64,000 bases of DNA, taken from Paenibacillus agri. GTDB taxonomy: Bacteria; Bacillota; Bacilli; Paenibacillales; Paenibacillaceae. The notes beneath the pieces are model-generated. The model was given only the letters and a program-made list of their open reading frames with translations, was not told the DNA's origin and made no database searches. Made by a program: the position numbers and the translations under genes. Each line of letters begins with the position of its first letter. Positions within the stretch are counted from its first letter, which is position 1. Below, piece by piece: positions 31,176 through 40,625 of the stretch. The stretch is taken from the NCBI RefSeq assembly GCF_013359945.1, contig NZ_JABWCS010000194.1:1-64000 (forward strand), in the 5' to 3' direction.

Positions 31176-33578
31176 TCAGGACACACCTTGCCGGCGGGAT
31201 TGCATAAAGTCCTGCAACTCTGACAGGCTGCCGTCCATGAAATACTCTTCCATCTGCGCTACCTGTCCCAAACGGATAAAATGCTGCGAAGCTGTAAGGC
31301 TCTTGGCAGCAGGCTGCGTTACAAAAGTGATCAGCCCTTGGTGGCGTTCGATAAAATCAAGCTCCTCGAACACATCCAGCATCATACTCAGCATACGTAC
31401 GCTCAGCGGGGTCTGCCGGCTCAGACGCAGCAGTACCTCATGCTCTGGGGTTGCCGCAGCAGCGACGGAAGCAAGCAGCTTATATAAGGCCTTAAAATGA
31501 TCACGGGTCGGAACCTGCAGACGTTCACGTCTCTCTCGGATCGAATGAAGCAGCGCCACATTATCGATAAGCGGAAAAGTCTGAAGTACCGCGTCCAGCT
31601 GTTCCGGCGACTCCGGCAGATCCAGCAGACAGAGGACAGAAACACGTTCCTCTTCCAGCTTATTCTGCTCATCGTCATGTGCGGAAATTCCGCCGTTCTC
31701 ATCGTATGTCCAAAGAGACATGCCCTTCAACTCATCTGGCACAAGGGCTCGCTCCTTACGAGACACGACTACAGCCCGATACGGATCCGTTCCCGCATAG
31801 GGCGTCAGGCGCTCGCTGATCTCACGCGCTTGCCGAACCGCATCGGCAGCTCCGCGCAGATCGAACAGCTGAGTTTCGTGGACCGCCAGATCCTGCAGCA
31901 TCAGCTGTGGCTTACGGGAGCCATTCCACTCGTTCACAGACAATTCGGCTAACACATCCACTTTAGTGCCACCTGGCAGCAGTGCGCCTAGCGCACCTTT
32001 GCCAAAAGCAACCGCCTCAATAATATGCTTGCCTTGCTGCAGAACAATTTTGAGATGCTTGCCTTCGGCGCCCATGGTCCGTGTCTCTTTGACCACAGCA
32101 CCACGTAGAATAAACTTCGGCAACGGGTTACTCATGCCGAACGGCGCTAGCCGTTCCAGCTCATCCGCCGCTTGAAGCGACAGATCGGCGATCGTTGCTT
32201 CACTATCTGCTGATGTCACCGCCACAAAATGCTCCGGTGTCAGTACACCTGAAGCATAGTCGTTCAGTGCATCAGCGAAGGCACCAAGGCCATCGCGATG
32301 AAGGCTCATACCGGCAGCCGAAGGATGCCCCCCGAAATGATCCATCAAGCTGGAGCAGGAAGATAAGGCCGCATAAATATCGAATCCAGGGATCGAGCGG
32401 GCTGAGCCCTTGCACATCCCCGTCTCGGGATGGATATCCAGAATGATTACCGGCCGGTAGTAGCGTTCCAGCAGCTTGGAGGCAACGATGCCTACCACAC
32501 CTACATTCCAGCCTTCCGAAGCCAAGACGATCACATCTGGAAGCCCTTCAGCTGCGATTCTTTCCTCCAGCTTGGCTGTGGCTTCAACCACGATTCTCTC
32601 CACAACCAGCTGACGCTCCTTATTCAGCAGGTCCAGCTCATCCGCCAGCTCACGCGCTTCTTCTGCATGCTCTGTGGTCAACAGCGAGACAGCTCGTCCG
32701 GCGTGATCAAGACGGCCGCTGGCGTTGATACGCGGCGCCATGCCAAAAGCAATATTCACCGCGCCTACTGTATTCATAGTTACCCCGCTAACCTCAAGTA
32801 GCGCGCGAATGCCAGGGAAACGGGAATTACGCATGGAGAGGATCCCCCTGCGTACAATCTCCCGATTCTCCCCCAGTAAAGGCATAAGATCCGCCACAGT
32901 ACCTATGGCAGCGATTTCGGTCCATGCCTCCGGTATGTCCCCACCAAGGAGTGCCTGTGCCAGCTTAAGTGCAACACCTACACCTGCCAAACCTTTGAAG
33001 GGATAAGGGCAATCAGGCAGCTTGGGATTAATCAAAGCATAAGCCTCTGGCAGAAGTGCCGGCGGCTCATGGTGATCCGTTACGATCACATCCATGCCCA
33101 GTTCCTTGGCATAAGCAATCTGGTGATACGCACTGATACCTGTATCTACAGTAATAATCAGGGAGACTCCCTGTTGCAGCGCCCAATCCAGGGCATGATT
33201 ATGTAAACCATAGCCTTCGTTTGAACGATGCGGGATATAAATGTCATAGGAAGCGCCAAGATAACGCAGCAGATGAATCATCAGCGCTGTGCTGGACACA
33301 CCATCGGCATCATAATCACCATAGACCAGAATATGTTCATTTTCTTGCAATGCCTTTCTAATTCTCGGAACCGCTTCAGTCATCCCCTTAAGTAAAAACG
33401 GGTCGTGCTGCTCCTGCCCGCCACCGTCCATAAATACCAGCGCCTCTTCAGGCGTTGCCTTGCCTCTGGTAACCAACAGTGACGACAAAAGCGGAGAAAT
33501 AGAAAGGCTCCGGGCCAGTTCCCTTACTGCATCGGGATCGGCTGCCGGAGAATGCCATCTTGTTTTAGAATGAAGCAC
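31176..33578 (-). CDS. recJ: Single-stranded-DNA exonuclease RecJ
   Basis: An 800-residue DHH-family 5'-3' exonuclease for mismatch repair and recombination. Metal-binding motifs are YGDYDADGVSSTALM, TVDTGISAYHQI and VIVTDHHEPP. The DHHA1 motif FGGHPSAAGMSLH follows, then an OB fold. A C-terminal extension of about 200 residues is typical of Firmicute RecJ. It starts with GTG 33578 after AAAGGTGAG. The CDF exporter gene is immediately upstream on the same strand. Confidence 0.95.
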   Translation of the reverse strand: MLHSKTRWHSPAADPDAVRELARSLSISPLLSSLLVTRGKATPEEALVFMDGGGQEQHDPFLLKGMTEAVPRIRKALQENEHILVYGDYDADGVSSTALMIHLLRYLGASYDIYIPHRSNEGYGLHNHALDWALQQGVSLIITVDTGISAYHQIAYAKELGMDVIVTDHHEPPALLPEAYALINPKLPDCPYPFKGLAGVGVALKLAQALLGGDIPEAWTEIAAIGTVADLMPLLGENREIVRRGILSMRNSRFPGIRALLEVSGVTMNTVGAVNIAFGMAPRINASGRLDHAGRAVSLLTTEHAEEARELADELDLLNKERQLVVERIVVEATAKLEERIAAEGLPDVIVLASEGWNVGVVGIVASKLLERYYRPVIILDIHPETGMCKGSARSIPGFDIYAALSSCSSLMDHFGGHPSAAGMSLHRDGLGAFADALNDYASGVLTPEHFVAVTSADSEATIADLSLQAADELERLAPFGMSNPLPKFILRGAVVKETRTMGAEGKHLKIVLQQGKHIIEAVAFGKGALGALLPGGTKVDVLAELSVNEWNGSRKPQLMLQDLAVHETQLFDLRGAADAVRQAREISERLTPYAGTDPYRAVVVSRKERALVPDELKGMSLWTYDENGGISAHDDEQNKLEEERVSVLCLLDLPESPEQLDAVLQTFPLIDNVALLHSIRERRERLQVPTRDHFKALYKLLASVAAAATPEHEVLLRLSRQTPLSVRMLSMMLDVFEELDFIERHQGLITFVTQPAAKSLTASQHFIRLGQVAQMEEYFMDGSLSELQDFMQSRRQGVS

Positions 33579-33609
33579 GGATAACTCACCTTTCTCTTAC
33601 CTTGGCAAA

Positions 33610-34578
33610 CTATTGAAGCAGGGTGGGCAGATCATCATCCACCAGCTCATGATTGCTCTTGTAAGGATAACCCGGATCATACGGTACGACATCCATACGC
33701 ACCTCGCCCACGTGAACAAAACGTTGCAGCAACAGCTTTCTGGCACATTCCGCAATTTCTTGGGCTTCTAGCACTGTAATGCGCGGGTTAACACTGATTT
33801 GGACCTCCAGGTTCACATAACGCCCCTGTTCCATCGCTTTCAGATGCTCCACACGGATTACCCCATGCACTCGCTGTACGGTATCAATAAAGCTGGCCGC
33901 ATCTTCCGAGGGAAGCTCCTGAATGTTTTTTCCATAGACCGAACTGGCAATCAGGCTATATCCTTTACGCAAAATCAGAAATCCCGTCAACAGCGCCGCA
34001 ATAGGGTCCATATACAACAGCGGATGCCAGCCAGAGTAGCTGCCAGCCATCGCAAGTGTAATCCCGATCAGAACAGTGATTGAAGTATACAGACTGAAAC
34101 GATGGCTGTCGGCATAAGCAGCATGGCTACCATCGCCCAGCTTCTTGAAATGACGATATTGATACTGGAACACAATTTCTTTCACCAGAATAGATAATAG
34201 AACTGTTACAAGTGCGTAATACCCGGGTGTAGTTAAATGTCCATAAGTCAGATCACGAATTGAGGAAAAAACAACCTGTAACCCGCCCATTAAAATGAGC
34301 ACAGAACAGGATATAGCCAAGATTGGCTCCTTGCTTCCCTGCCGGGCACCAGCCTTGAATCGGGAGGAAGCTTTGCTGTTCTTTTTCTGTCCAGAACGCC
34401 ATGGAAGAGTATTTGCCAGCTTGGCTGCGGCGTCAGCTCCAGTGTATAAAGCATCCCCCATTAATGCCTTGCTGCCTGAGATGTAACCCACACTTCCCTT
34501 GGCTATGGCCAGAGCGACATCGCTGACGATTCCGGTCCAGGCGACCGTCTCATTCTGCGTTGATTGTTTGTCATTCAT
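33610..34578 (-). CDS. Cation diffusion facilitator family transporter
   Basis: A 322-residue CDF exporter of divalent metal ions. The TM2-like region SGSKALMGDALYTGADAAAKL and the TM5 region YADSHRFSLYTSITVLIG carry the Asp/His positions used for metal binding. The cytoplasmic C-terminal domain (GVIRVEHLKAMEQGRYVNLEV) is the ferredoxin-like metal sensor. Six helices are expected. The start is ATG 34578 after AGGAGGG. The metal cannot be decided from sequence. It is probably cotranscribed with recJ. Confidence 0.9.
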   Translation of the reverse strand: MNDKQSTQNETVAWTGIVSDVALAIAKGSVGYISGSKALMGDALYTGADAAAKLANTLPWRSGQKKNSKASSRFKAGARQGSKEPILAISCSVLILMGGLQVVFSSIRDLTYGHLTTPGYYALVTVLLSILVKEIVFQYQYRHFKKLGDGSHAAYADSHRFSLYTSITVLIGITLAMAGSYSGWHPLLYMDPIAALLTGFLILRKGYSLIASSVYGKNIQELPSEDAASFIDTVQRVHGVIRVEHLKAMEQGRYVNLEVQISVNPRITVLEAQEIAECARKLLLQRFVHVGEVRMDVVPYDPGYPYKSNHELVDDDLPTLLQ

Positions 34579-34652
34579 GCGAGGCCCTCCTTGCTGCTGC
34601 ATATCATCTCATGATGCATAAAAAGCGCATGGCGTGCAGCTCCGAAGATTTC

Positions 34653-34682
34653 GAAAGCCGCGTCGCCTTTGACGCGGCTTTC
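34653..34682. terminator. Hairpin between secF and the CDF gene
   Basis: A perfect stem GAAAGCCGCGTC/GACGCGGCTTTC is the likely end of the secDF transcript. The T tract on the minus strand is short. Confidence 0.7.
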
Positions 34683-34702
34683 TTTACAGTCAGGTTTTAG
34701 CT

Positions 34703-35599
34703 TTAAGCCGTTTTGTTGGCCACTTTCGGCTTCTGACGCTTTTTGAGAAGCAGCCAGAGTGGGCTCGCAATAAAGATGGAGGAGTAAGCTCCGAAGAGCA
34801 ACCCGACAACCATGGCAAGCGAGAACATCTTAATGGATTCTCCGCCCATAATCAACAGGAAGAATGCCGCGACAAATACCGTAAATGCTGTATACAGGGA
34901 ACGCATGAGCGTCTGAGTAACACTCTTGTTCACAAGAGCTTTCATGTCCTCATAAGTTTTCTGCTTGCCGAAGCGCAGATTCTCACGGATACGGTCAAAG
35001 ATTACGATCGTATCATTGATGGAATAACCGATGATCGTAAGCACCGCGACAATAAAGGTCAAATCCACTTCCAGACGGAAGATGGAGAAGACTGCCACAA
35101 CCATGAATGCGTCATGCAGCAGCGAGACAATCGCAGCCAAGGCAAAACGCCATTCAAAACGGATACTTACATAAATGATAATCCCGAGACAGGAAATAAG
35201 TACTGCATAAATGGCATTGCGTGCCAATTCTTTTGCCATTTCCGTATCCACGGTGTTGATTTCGAAGGAAGCCTTGTCATCCAGCTTGGTAATTCCAGCC
35301 TTCAACGCTTCACTTTGATCCTCAGTCAGCTCTTTATCATAACGGATATTGACCCGTTCCTGACCAAGAGAGATACTCGGTTCATGAGTGACACCCAGGT
35401 CCTTGATTGCCGCTTCAACTTGTTCTTGCGTAAGATTCTTGGACAGGGAGATATCCACATTGGAACCTGCCTTGAAATCAACACTGTAATTCAATCCAAA
35501 AGTTGCCAGGAAGATCAAACCGGCCACAGTCAACGCTATGGAGAAGATATAGAAATATTTACTTAGATGTACGAAATCAAACTCTCTCTTAAAGTGCAC
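34703..35599 (-). CDS. secF: Protein translocase subunit SecF
   Basis: A 298-residue protein with six membrane helices that uses the proton gradient with SecD to drive late secretion through SecYEG. The N-terminal GLNYSVDFKAGSNVDIS corresponds to the FxGG-type signature, and GYSINDTIVIFDRIRENLR lies in the TM4 region. The start is taken as GTG 35599, ten bases after AAGGAG. It overlaps the end of secD by 11 bases, so translation is coupled. SecD and SecF are separate here, unlike the fused SecDF of Bacillus subtilis. Confidence 0.94.
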   Translation of the reverse strand: MHFKREFDFVHLSKYFYIFSIALTVAGLIFLATFGLNYSVDFKAGSNVDISLSKNLTQEQVEAAIKDLGVTHEPSISLGQERVNIRYDKELTEDQSEALKAGITKLDDKASFEINTVDTEMAKELARNAIYAVLISCLGIIIYVSIRFEWRFALAAIVSLLHDAFMVVAVFSIFRLEVDLTFIVAVLTIIGYSINDTIVIFDRIRENLRFGKQKTYEDMKALVNKSVTQTLMRSLYTAFTVFVAAFFLLIMGGESIKMFSLAMVVGLLFGAYSSIFIASPLWLLLKKRQKPKVANKTA

Positions 35600-36839
35600 G
35601 GATTTCACTCTCCTTAACCCCGAATTGCTTTGGTTTGCTCAGCTTACCGGCTTTGACAAGCAGATTGAGCAACCAGCGGGAGAAGTAAAGGTTCGTGGCA
35701 ATACTGAGCACGATTTCCACAATCAGAACCAGTGCAAACCCTTTAACAGCACCTGTTCCGTAAGCGAACATTACAGCCGCAACGATAATAGTGGTGATAT
35801 TGGCATCCATTACAGTACGGAATGAAGATTTACTACCTGCTTTTACAGCAGACATAATGCTTTTCCCGTTGTAAATTTCTTCTCTGATCCGCTCATTGGT
35901 AATGATATTCGCATCAACTGCCATCCCTATACCGAGAATAAACGCGGCGATACCGGGAAGGGTGAGGGTAAAGTCAGCCCAAACGAAGACAAGAATTAGA
36001 AGCCATGTATGAAGGATCAGCGCGAAGCTGGCCAGAAGACCTGGCAAGCGGTACATGCCAATCATGAAAATAAGAATTATCAGGGAACCGACAAGACCGG
36101 CTTTGATCGTTTGCTCAAGAGACTGTTTACCCAGTGTGGCGCCTACGCTTTGGGAATATTTCTCCGTCAGCTTCAGCGGAAGAGCACCGAGGTTAATCGT
36201 ATCAGCCAATTCACGCGCTTCTTGGAGCGTATAACTGCCGGAGATTGAAGCACTGCCGTCAGTCAATTCAGCTCTGACTACAGGATCAGATAGCAGATTC
36301 TCATCCAGATAGATGGCAAGGTTCTTGCCCAAGAGTCGCTTCGTAATCTCAGTGAACTTAGCCTTGTCCTTCACTTTGATGCTGATGATCGGCTGGTTCA
36401 GGCTGTCACGGCCGACCTCTGCAGCACCTTCCACAAAGTCACTGCCCACCAGTTCAATCTTGCTGTACTTTCCGGCAGGATCACCTTCGGCAGCACTGCG
36501 GAAAGTCAAGACGGCAGGTTCTTTCATCTTCTTGCGGACTTCAGCCTCATTGGTCACACCCGCAATTTTCAAACGAATACGGTCCGTTCCTTCCGTGGTA
36601 ACCTCTGGCTCACTAGTTCCGAGCGCATTGGCCCGTTTCTCCAGACTCTCTGCAGTTTTTTGCAGTGAAGCCCGGGTCAGTGCCCCTCCGGCCTCCATCG
36701 GCTCAGCGTGATACAGGATCTCGAAGCCGCCCTTCAGATCAAGACCCAGACGGACCTTGTCCAACAGACCAGGGGTAGTGAATACCATGACGCCTGTTAA
36801 AACGAGCACGGTAACGATAAAGCTCATAAGTCTCTTCAT
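35589..36839 (-). CDS. secD: Protein translocase subunit SecD
   Basis: A 416-residue protein with the LGLDLKGGFEILY motif after helix 1 and the periplasmic-type P1 domain. The TM4 region AAFILGIGMAVDANIITNERIREE contains the conserved Asp needed for proton movement. The start is ATG 36839 (MKRLMSFI) with AAAGGGGA upstream. It forms an operon with secF. In this window yajC is on the far side of spoVB and the PAP2 gene. Confidence 0.95.
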   Translation of the reverse strand: MKRLMSFIVTVLVLTGVMVFTTPGLLDKVRLGLDLKGGFEILYHAEPMEAGGALTRASLQKTAESLEKRANALGTSEPEVTTEGTDRIRLKIAGVTNEAEVRKKMKEPAVLTFRSAAEGDPAGKYSKIELVGSDFVEGAAEVGRDSLNQPIISIKVKDKAKFTEITKRLLGKNLAIYLDENLLSDPVVRAELTDGSASISGSYTLQEARELADTINLGALPLKLTEKYSQSVGATLGKQSLEQTIKAGLVGSLIILIFMIGMYRLPGLLASFALILHTWLLILVFVWADFTLTLPGIAAFILGIGMAVDANIITNERIREEIYNGKSIMSAVKAGSKSSFRTVMDANITTIIVAAVMFAYGTGAVKGFALVLIVEIVLSIATNLYFSRWLLNLLVKAGKLSKPKQFGVKESEIRAL

Positions 36840-36942
36840 GCTCTTGCTAGTTCCCCTTTCATAACTCAATATTCCTATTATAGCCACGCGCCAAATGACC
36901 GTCAATTCATGTAAGAATGGGCAAGGCTATATTCACACAAAG

Positions 36943-36980
36943 AAACGGCGGGCTCTCCCCATTTGGCAAGCCATCCGTTT
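36943..36980 (-). terminator. Probable terminator after comN
   Basis: An interrupted stem AAACGG-CGGGCT/AGCC-CCGTTT lies about 80 bp past comN on the minus strand. The T tract is weak. Confidence 0.45.
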
Positions 36981-37062
36981 TTCAGTAGGAAATGTGAAAT
37001 TAAATCACTTCATAACTTTACCGCTTTGTGAAGTTGTTTGCAAAGAAAAATGTTTCCTTGCA

Positions 37063-37314
37063 TCAAACCATTCCCCTATACGCTGCAACAGTCAAATAAT
37101 TCATATAACTATTGGCTTTTAAGGAATATATATCATTGACTAGCTTGTAAAGCGGCGGCTGTCCTTCCTTTGCGTAATTACGGCTGACACACTCCCAGAT
37201 ATCTTTGCCAGTTACATATTCGTAGCCAAGGAGTCGGAATTCCTCCGCTTTGCTGCAGCACATGGCTTCGATTTCCTCACTAAGCTCGTCATAAATCCAT
37301 TGCCCCGATTCCAC
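37063..37314 (-). CDS. comN: ComN-like post-transcriptional regulator
   Basis: An 83-residue protein with AEEFRLLGYEYVTGKDIWECV and VNDIYSLKANSYMNYLTVAAY. These match the small Firmicute family of ComN (YrzD), a post-transcriptional regulator of comE and a divisome partner in Bacillus subtilis. The start is GTG 37314, seven bases after GGAGG; an upstream ATG at 37353 has no such site. The position between secDF and spoVB is conserved with Bacillus subtilis and supports the call. Confidence 0.82.
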   Translation of the reverse strand: MESGQWIYDELSEEIEAMCCSKAEEFRLLGYEYVTGKDIWECVSRNYAKEGQPPLYKLVNDIYSLKANSYMNYLTVAAYRGMV

Positions 37315-37528
37315 GTGTTGACACCTCCAGGTCGCTCGTATACGCATGTTCATCCTATCTATTCGACCTTCTCCCCTGCCTTTCCTTCTTCCTTCAAAAA
37401 GTTATGTATCACAATGCTTGTCATGCCGGCATAGGGGTTCAGCATATCCATAGAACAAGCCCATTCAAGTGCTTACAAGGTGAGTCGCCACCAGCGTCCC
37501 ATTTCATGCCGGGAAGAAGGAATGTTCT

Positions 37529-39142
37529 TTGAAGAAACTAAGCTCCTTAAACAAACAAAGCTTTATACAAGGCACGTTAATTCTGCTGGCTGCAGGAATT
37601 ATCAACCGCATGCTTGGCTTCATTCCCCGGATTGTCCTTCCGCGCGTGATCGGGGCTGAGGGTGTGGGTCTCTACCAGCTTGGCTATCCGTTCTTCATTC
37701 TGCTCGTTACCGTGATTACAGGGGGGCTGCCGCTAGCGGTCGCCAAAATGGTGGCCGAAGCCGAGGGCCAGAACCGTCCAGACAAATCAAAGCAGATACT
37801 GCGGACAGCACTTGCGCTCAGTCTGGCGCTGGGTATATTTTTCACAATGGTTGCCTTGGCCAGCGCTTCATGGGTTTCCAACGTTCTGCTGACAGACAAC
37901 CGGGTCTTCTATACATTCATTGCCATGATTCCGATGCTGTGCATCATTGCTGTATCTGCAGTCTATCGCGGGTACTTTCAGGGCCGGCAGAATATGATTC
38001 CTTCCGCGCTTTCCTCCGTGCTGGAGTCCGTGATCCGGATTTTTGCTATGCTCTGGTTTTCCTGGCTGTTGCTGCCCAAGGGAATCGCTTTTGCGGCGGC
38101 AGGAGCTATGATCGGGGTCACCGTCGGCGAAATTGCCGGTATGCTCGCTTTACTGTGGCAATATTATTTCATTGTCAGAAAAGACAGACCTGAACCTGAA
38201 CCGCAGCCGGAAGACTCTACTGATGTAACTGTCCCTGAGAAAGCACCTTCAGAAGCACAACCTACGGGCTCCTTGCTGAAGCGACTGCTTGGTATTTCCA
38301 TTCCGGTGACCGCCGGGCGGCTCGTGGGCTCCGTATCCTATTTGCTGGAATCAATCATCACAGCCCGCAGCCTTGCTCTTGCCGGGATCGCTACAGCCGT
38401 TGCCACTGCACAATATGGCGCACTGCAAGGGATGGTTATTCCGCTGCTACTGCTGCCGGGAGCGCTAACTTCATCCCTGGCGGTATCGTTAGTTCCTTCT
38501 TTGTCAGAAGCCGCTGCCCGCAGAGACTTATCCATGATCCATAAACGGATGCATCAGGCGCTTAGGCTTGCCCTTGTCACGGGTGCCCCTTTTGCTGTTC
38601 TTATGTACATCCTGGCCGTTCCGCTCTGCAGTCTGCTGTACGGGAACGCGGATACCGCCCCCATGCTGCGCCTAATTGCACCGTTTGCTGTATTCCTGTA
38701 TGTACAGGCACCCCTTCAAGCAGCACTTCAGGCCATGGACCGGCCGGGGAGAGCACTCGTTAACACCCTGATCGGAGCTGTGGTCAAAATCCTGTTAATT
38801 CTGCTGCTGGCCTCACAGCCACAGTATGGGATCTATGGGGCTATTATCGCAATTATTGCCAATAGCATTCTTGTAACACTACTGCACGGGTACAGTGTCG
38901 TCTCGCTAATATCCTTATCCCTGCGCATTAGGGATTTGTTCAAAATTGCGGTAGCTATGATCATTATGGGGGCCGGTGCCCAGTTTGCGTATACCTCTAT
39001 TCCTGTTGCCGGAGCACAGTGGATCCAGTTTATTTTTGCCGCTACTGTTGGCCTCTTGATCTACCTCGGTATCTGCCTGTTATCGGGACTCGTCTCAGTG
39101 CGCGATATGGATCGCCTGCCCTTTATCAAGCGCTGGCGCTAA
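37529..39142 (+). CDS. spoVB: Stage V sporulation protein B, MOP-family lipid flippase
   Basis: A 537-residue membrane protein with about 14 helices of the polysaccharide flippase/MATE-like superfamily. N-terminal features are AAGIINRMLGFIPRIVLPRVIG and EGVGLYQLGYPFFILLVTV; a polar loop rich in Pro and Glu lies near residue 225. SpoVB is needed for spore cortex synthesis and probably flips peptidoglycan precursors. It starts with TTG 37529 after AAGGA. It converges on the YetF-like gene with six bases between stops. Confidence 0.9.
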   Translation: MKKLSSLNKQSFIQGTLILLAAGIINRMLGFIPRIVLPRVIGAEGVGLYQLGYPFFILLVTVITGGLPLAVAKMVAEAEGQNRPDKSKQILRTALALSLALGIFFTMVALASASWVSNVLLTDNRVFYTFIAMIPMLCIIAVSAVYRGYFQGRQNMIPSALSSVLESVIRIFAMLWFSWLLLPKGIAFAAAGAMIGVTVGEIAGMLALLWQYYFIVRKDRPEPEPQPEDSTDVTVPEKAPSEAQPTGSLLKRLLGISIPVTAGRLVGSVSYLLESIITARSLALAGIATAVATAQYGALQGMVIPLLLLPGALTSSLAVSLVPSLSEAAARRDLSMIHKRMHQALRLALVTGAPFAVLMYILAVPLCSLLYGNADTAPMLRLIAPFAVFLYVQAPLQAALQAMDRPGRALVNTLIGAVVKILLILLLASQPQYGIYGAIIAIIANSILVTLLHGYSVVSLISLSLRIRDLFKIAVAMIIMGAGAQFAYTSIPVAGAQWIQFIFAATVGLLIYLGICLLSGLVSVRDMDRLPFIKRWR

Positions 39143-39148
39143 AGAGCA

Positions 39149-39916
39149 TCAGTGGTAGAGCCGGGAGACATAGATTTTGCCCTGGTGATCCACCGAGCAC
39201 AGGAAGACATCGCGAAAGTCCGATACTCCCTTTTGGCGAATCTGCTGTCTCAGCCAAAATCTTGTTTTCCCAATCATCTCCAGGTTCATATCCTGTACCT
39301 TTCCATCCATAATTAGTGGAATCGGAAGTCCTTCATACCTGATTTTATCCTTGGGAAGCTTCACAGTCTTGGAGTTGTTTGTGCTTCCGCCTGAACTGTC
39401 TCCGGCTTCACTGCCCTGTTCTTCCGAACTGCTGGATGATTGGGACGATGAGGAGCCGTTCTTGTTCTTCTCAATAATCGTAAGCTGGCCGCTGGCTTCC
39501 AGAATGGCAAATTCTACGTCGGCAGGATTATCAATATTCTGGCCGCGCAATTGCAGCAGCAAGTCATCAATGTTGTACCTCTGTTTGCGCATCTCGCCAC
39601 GGTGTAATTTGCCATCGGAAATCAGGATGCTCGGCTTACCATCCATAAACAAACGCAGCTTGCGGCTTTTCAGGCCAAGCTGGGCCACTAGCACCTGAAT
39701 CAGGACGAGTGTGGCCATAGGCACAATCCCTTCATACACCGGTCGTTTAATATCATCTATAACAAACACTGCAATCTCGGCAATCATGATCGAAATCGTC
39801 AAATCAAACACCGACAGCTTTCCGATTTCTCTTTTCCCCATTATCCGCAAGCACAGAAAAATGAAGAAATACATCAGCACGGTCATGAGAATGTGGTATG
39901 TGATCTGCTGGAACAT
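39149..39916 (-). CDS. DUF421/YetF family membrane protein
   Basis: A 255-residue protein. Three N-terminal helices (ILMTVLMYFFIFLCLRIMG, then SIMIAEIAVFVID, then VPMATLVLIQVLVAQ) precede a cytoplasmic domain. That domain contains KPSILISDGKLHRGEMRKQR and the tail RDVFLCSVDHQGKIYVSRLY. A Ser/Glu/Gly-rich insertion of about 40 residues splits it. The family includes YrbG, which sits at the same locus in Bacillus subtilis, and YetF spore-germination-related proteins. The biochemical role is unknown. Confidence 0.88.
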   Translation of the reverse strand: MFQQITYHILMTVLMYFFIFLCLRIMGKREIGKLSVFDLTISIMIAEIAVFVIDDIKRPVYEGIVPMATLVLIQVLVAQLGLKSRKLRLFMDGKPSILISDGKLHRGEMRKQRYNIDDLLLQLRGQNIDNPADVEFAILEASGQLTIIEKNKNGSSSSQSSSSSEEQGSEAGDSSGGSTNNSKTVKLPKDKIRYEGLPIPLIMDGKVQDMNLEMIGKTRFWLRQQIRQKGVSDFRDVFLCSVDHQGKIYVSRLYH

Positions 39917-40136
39917 ATTGCTTCTCTCCTTCCGCGTTTACCCGCAGTGAACGTCCCCGCAGGTCATTAATGTATACCCTATTCTGACCGCTCGGGTCAG
40001 GGAACATTCGGAAGCTGGCTTATTAATTAATGGTAAAAGTAACGACAGTCTCATTCTTGTACTAACGGGGCAAGCCTGCCCATACAATGAGTAGTAGCTT
40101 GTATTGCCATCATAAAAATGCTTAGGAGGTTGTACC

Positions 40137-40529
40137 ATGCATGTAATCCGGCGCCTGTTCTCATGGAGAATAGCCAATCCTGTATTGTCAGGCCTCAGCC
40201 GATCGTTCCTCTGGATGCTGGTGGGCGCGTTTGTCCTTTCGCTTCTGCTTTGGGGTAGCGGGCTGGAAGAAAAGGACCTCTCTCTGTACACCTACATTGT
40301 ACATGCAGTAGCCATCGCTTTTGGTGGGCTCACAGCAGGCCGCAGAGCCAGCAGCAAGGGTTGGTATAAAGGGAGCTTGACCGGGCTCTTCTACGGTATT
40401 ATCGTGCTAATCATCGGTTTTCTAGCGCTTGACAGTGCGCCTTCAGGAACGGATTTGCTCTGGACTTTGGCAGCTGCAGCAATCGGCGCGCTTGGTGGAA
40501 TGTTTGGGGTTAATTTACAAAAAGCATAA
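40137..40529 (+). CDS. TIGR04086 family membrane protein (YrzE-like)
   Basis: A 130-residue protein with four hydrophobic helices: FLWMLVGAFVLSLLLWGSG, AVAIAFGGLTAG, LTGLFYGIIVLIIGFLAL and LAAAAIGALGGMFGVNL. The GGLTAGRRASSKGWYKGSLTG loop is typical of the family. The start is ATG 40137 after AGGAGG. Its place near yrbG and spoVB matches Bacillus subtilis yrzE. The function is unknown. Confidence 0.87.
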   Translation: MHVIRRLFSWRIANPVLSGLSRSFLWMLVGAFVLSLLLWGSGLEEKDLSLYTYIVHAVAIAFGGLTAGRRASSKGWYKGSLTGLFYGIIVLIIGFLALDSAPSGTDLLWTLAAAAIGALGGMFGVNLQKA

Positions 40530-40625
40530 ATTTAAGGATTTTTAAAAAAATCGGAACTGCTCCCCTTAAAATATGTTAAACTGTGTTCACTGACTTCAAA
40601 AGGGATCAAGGAGGCTTCGATTGCT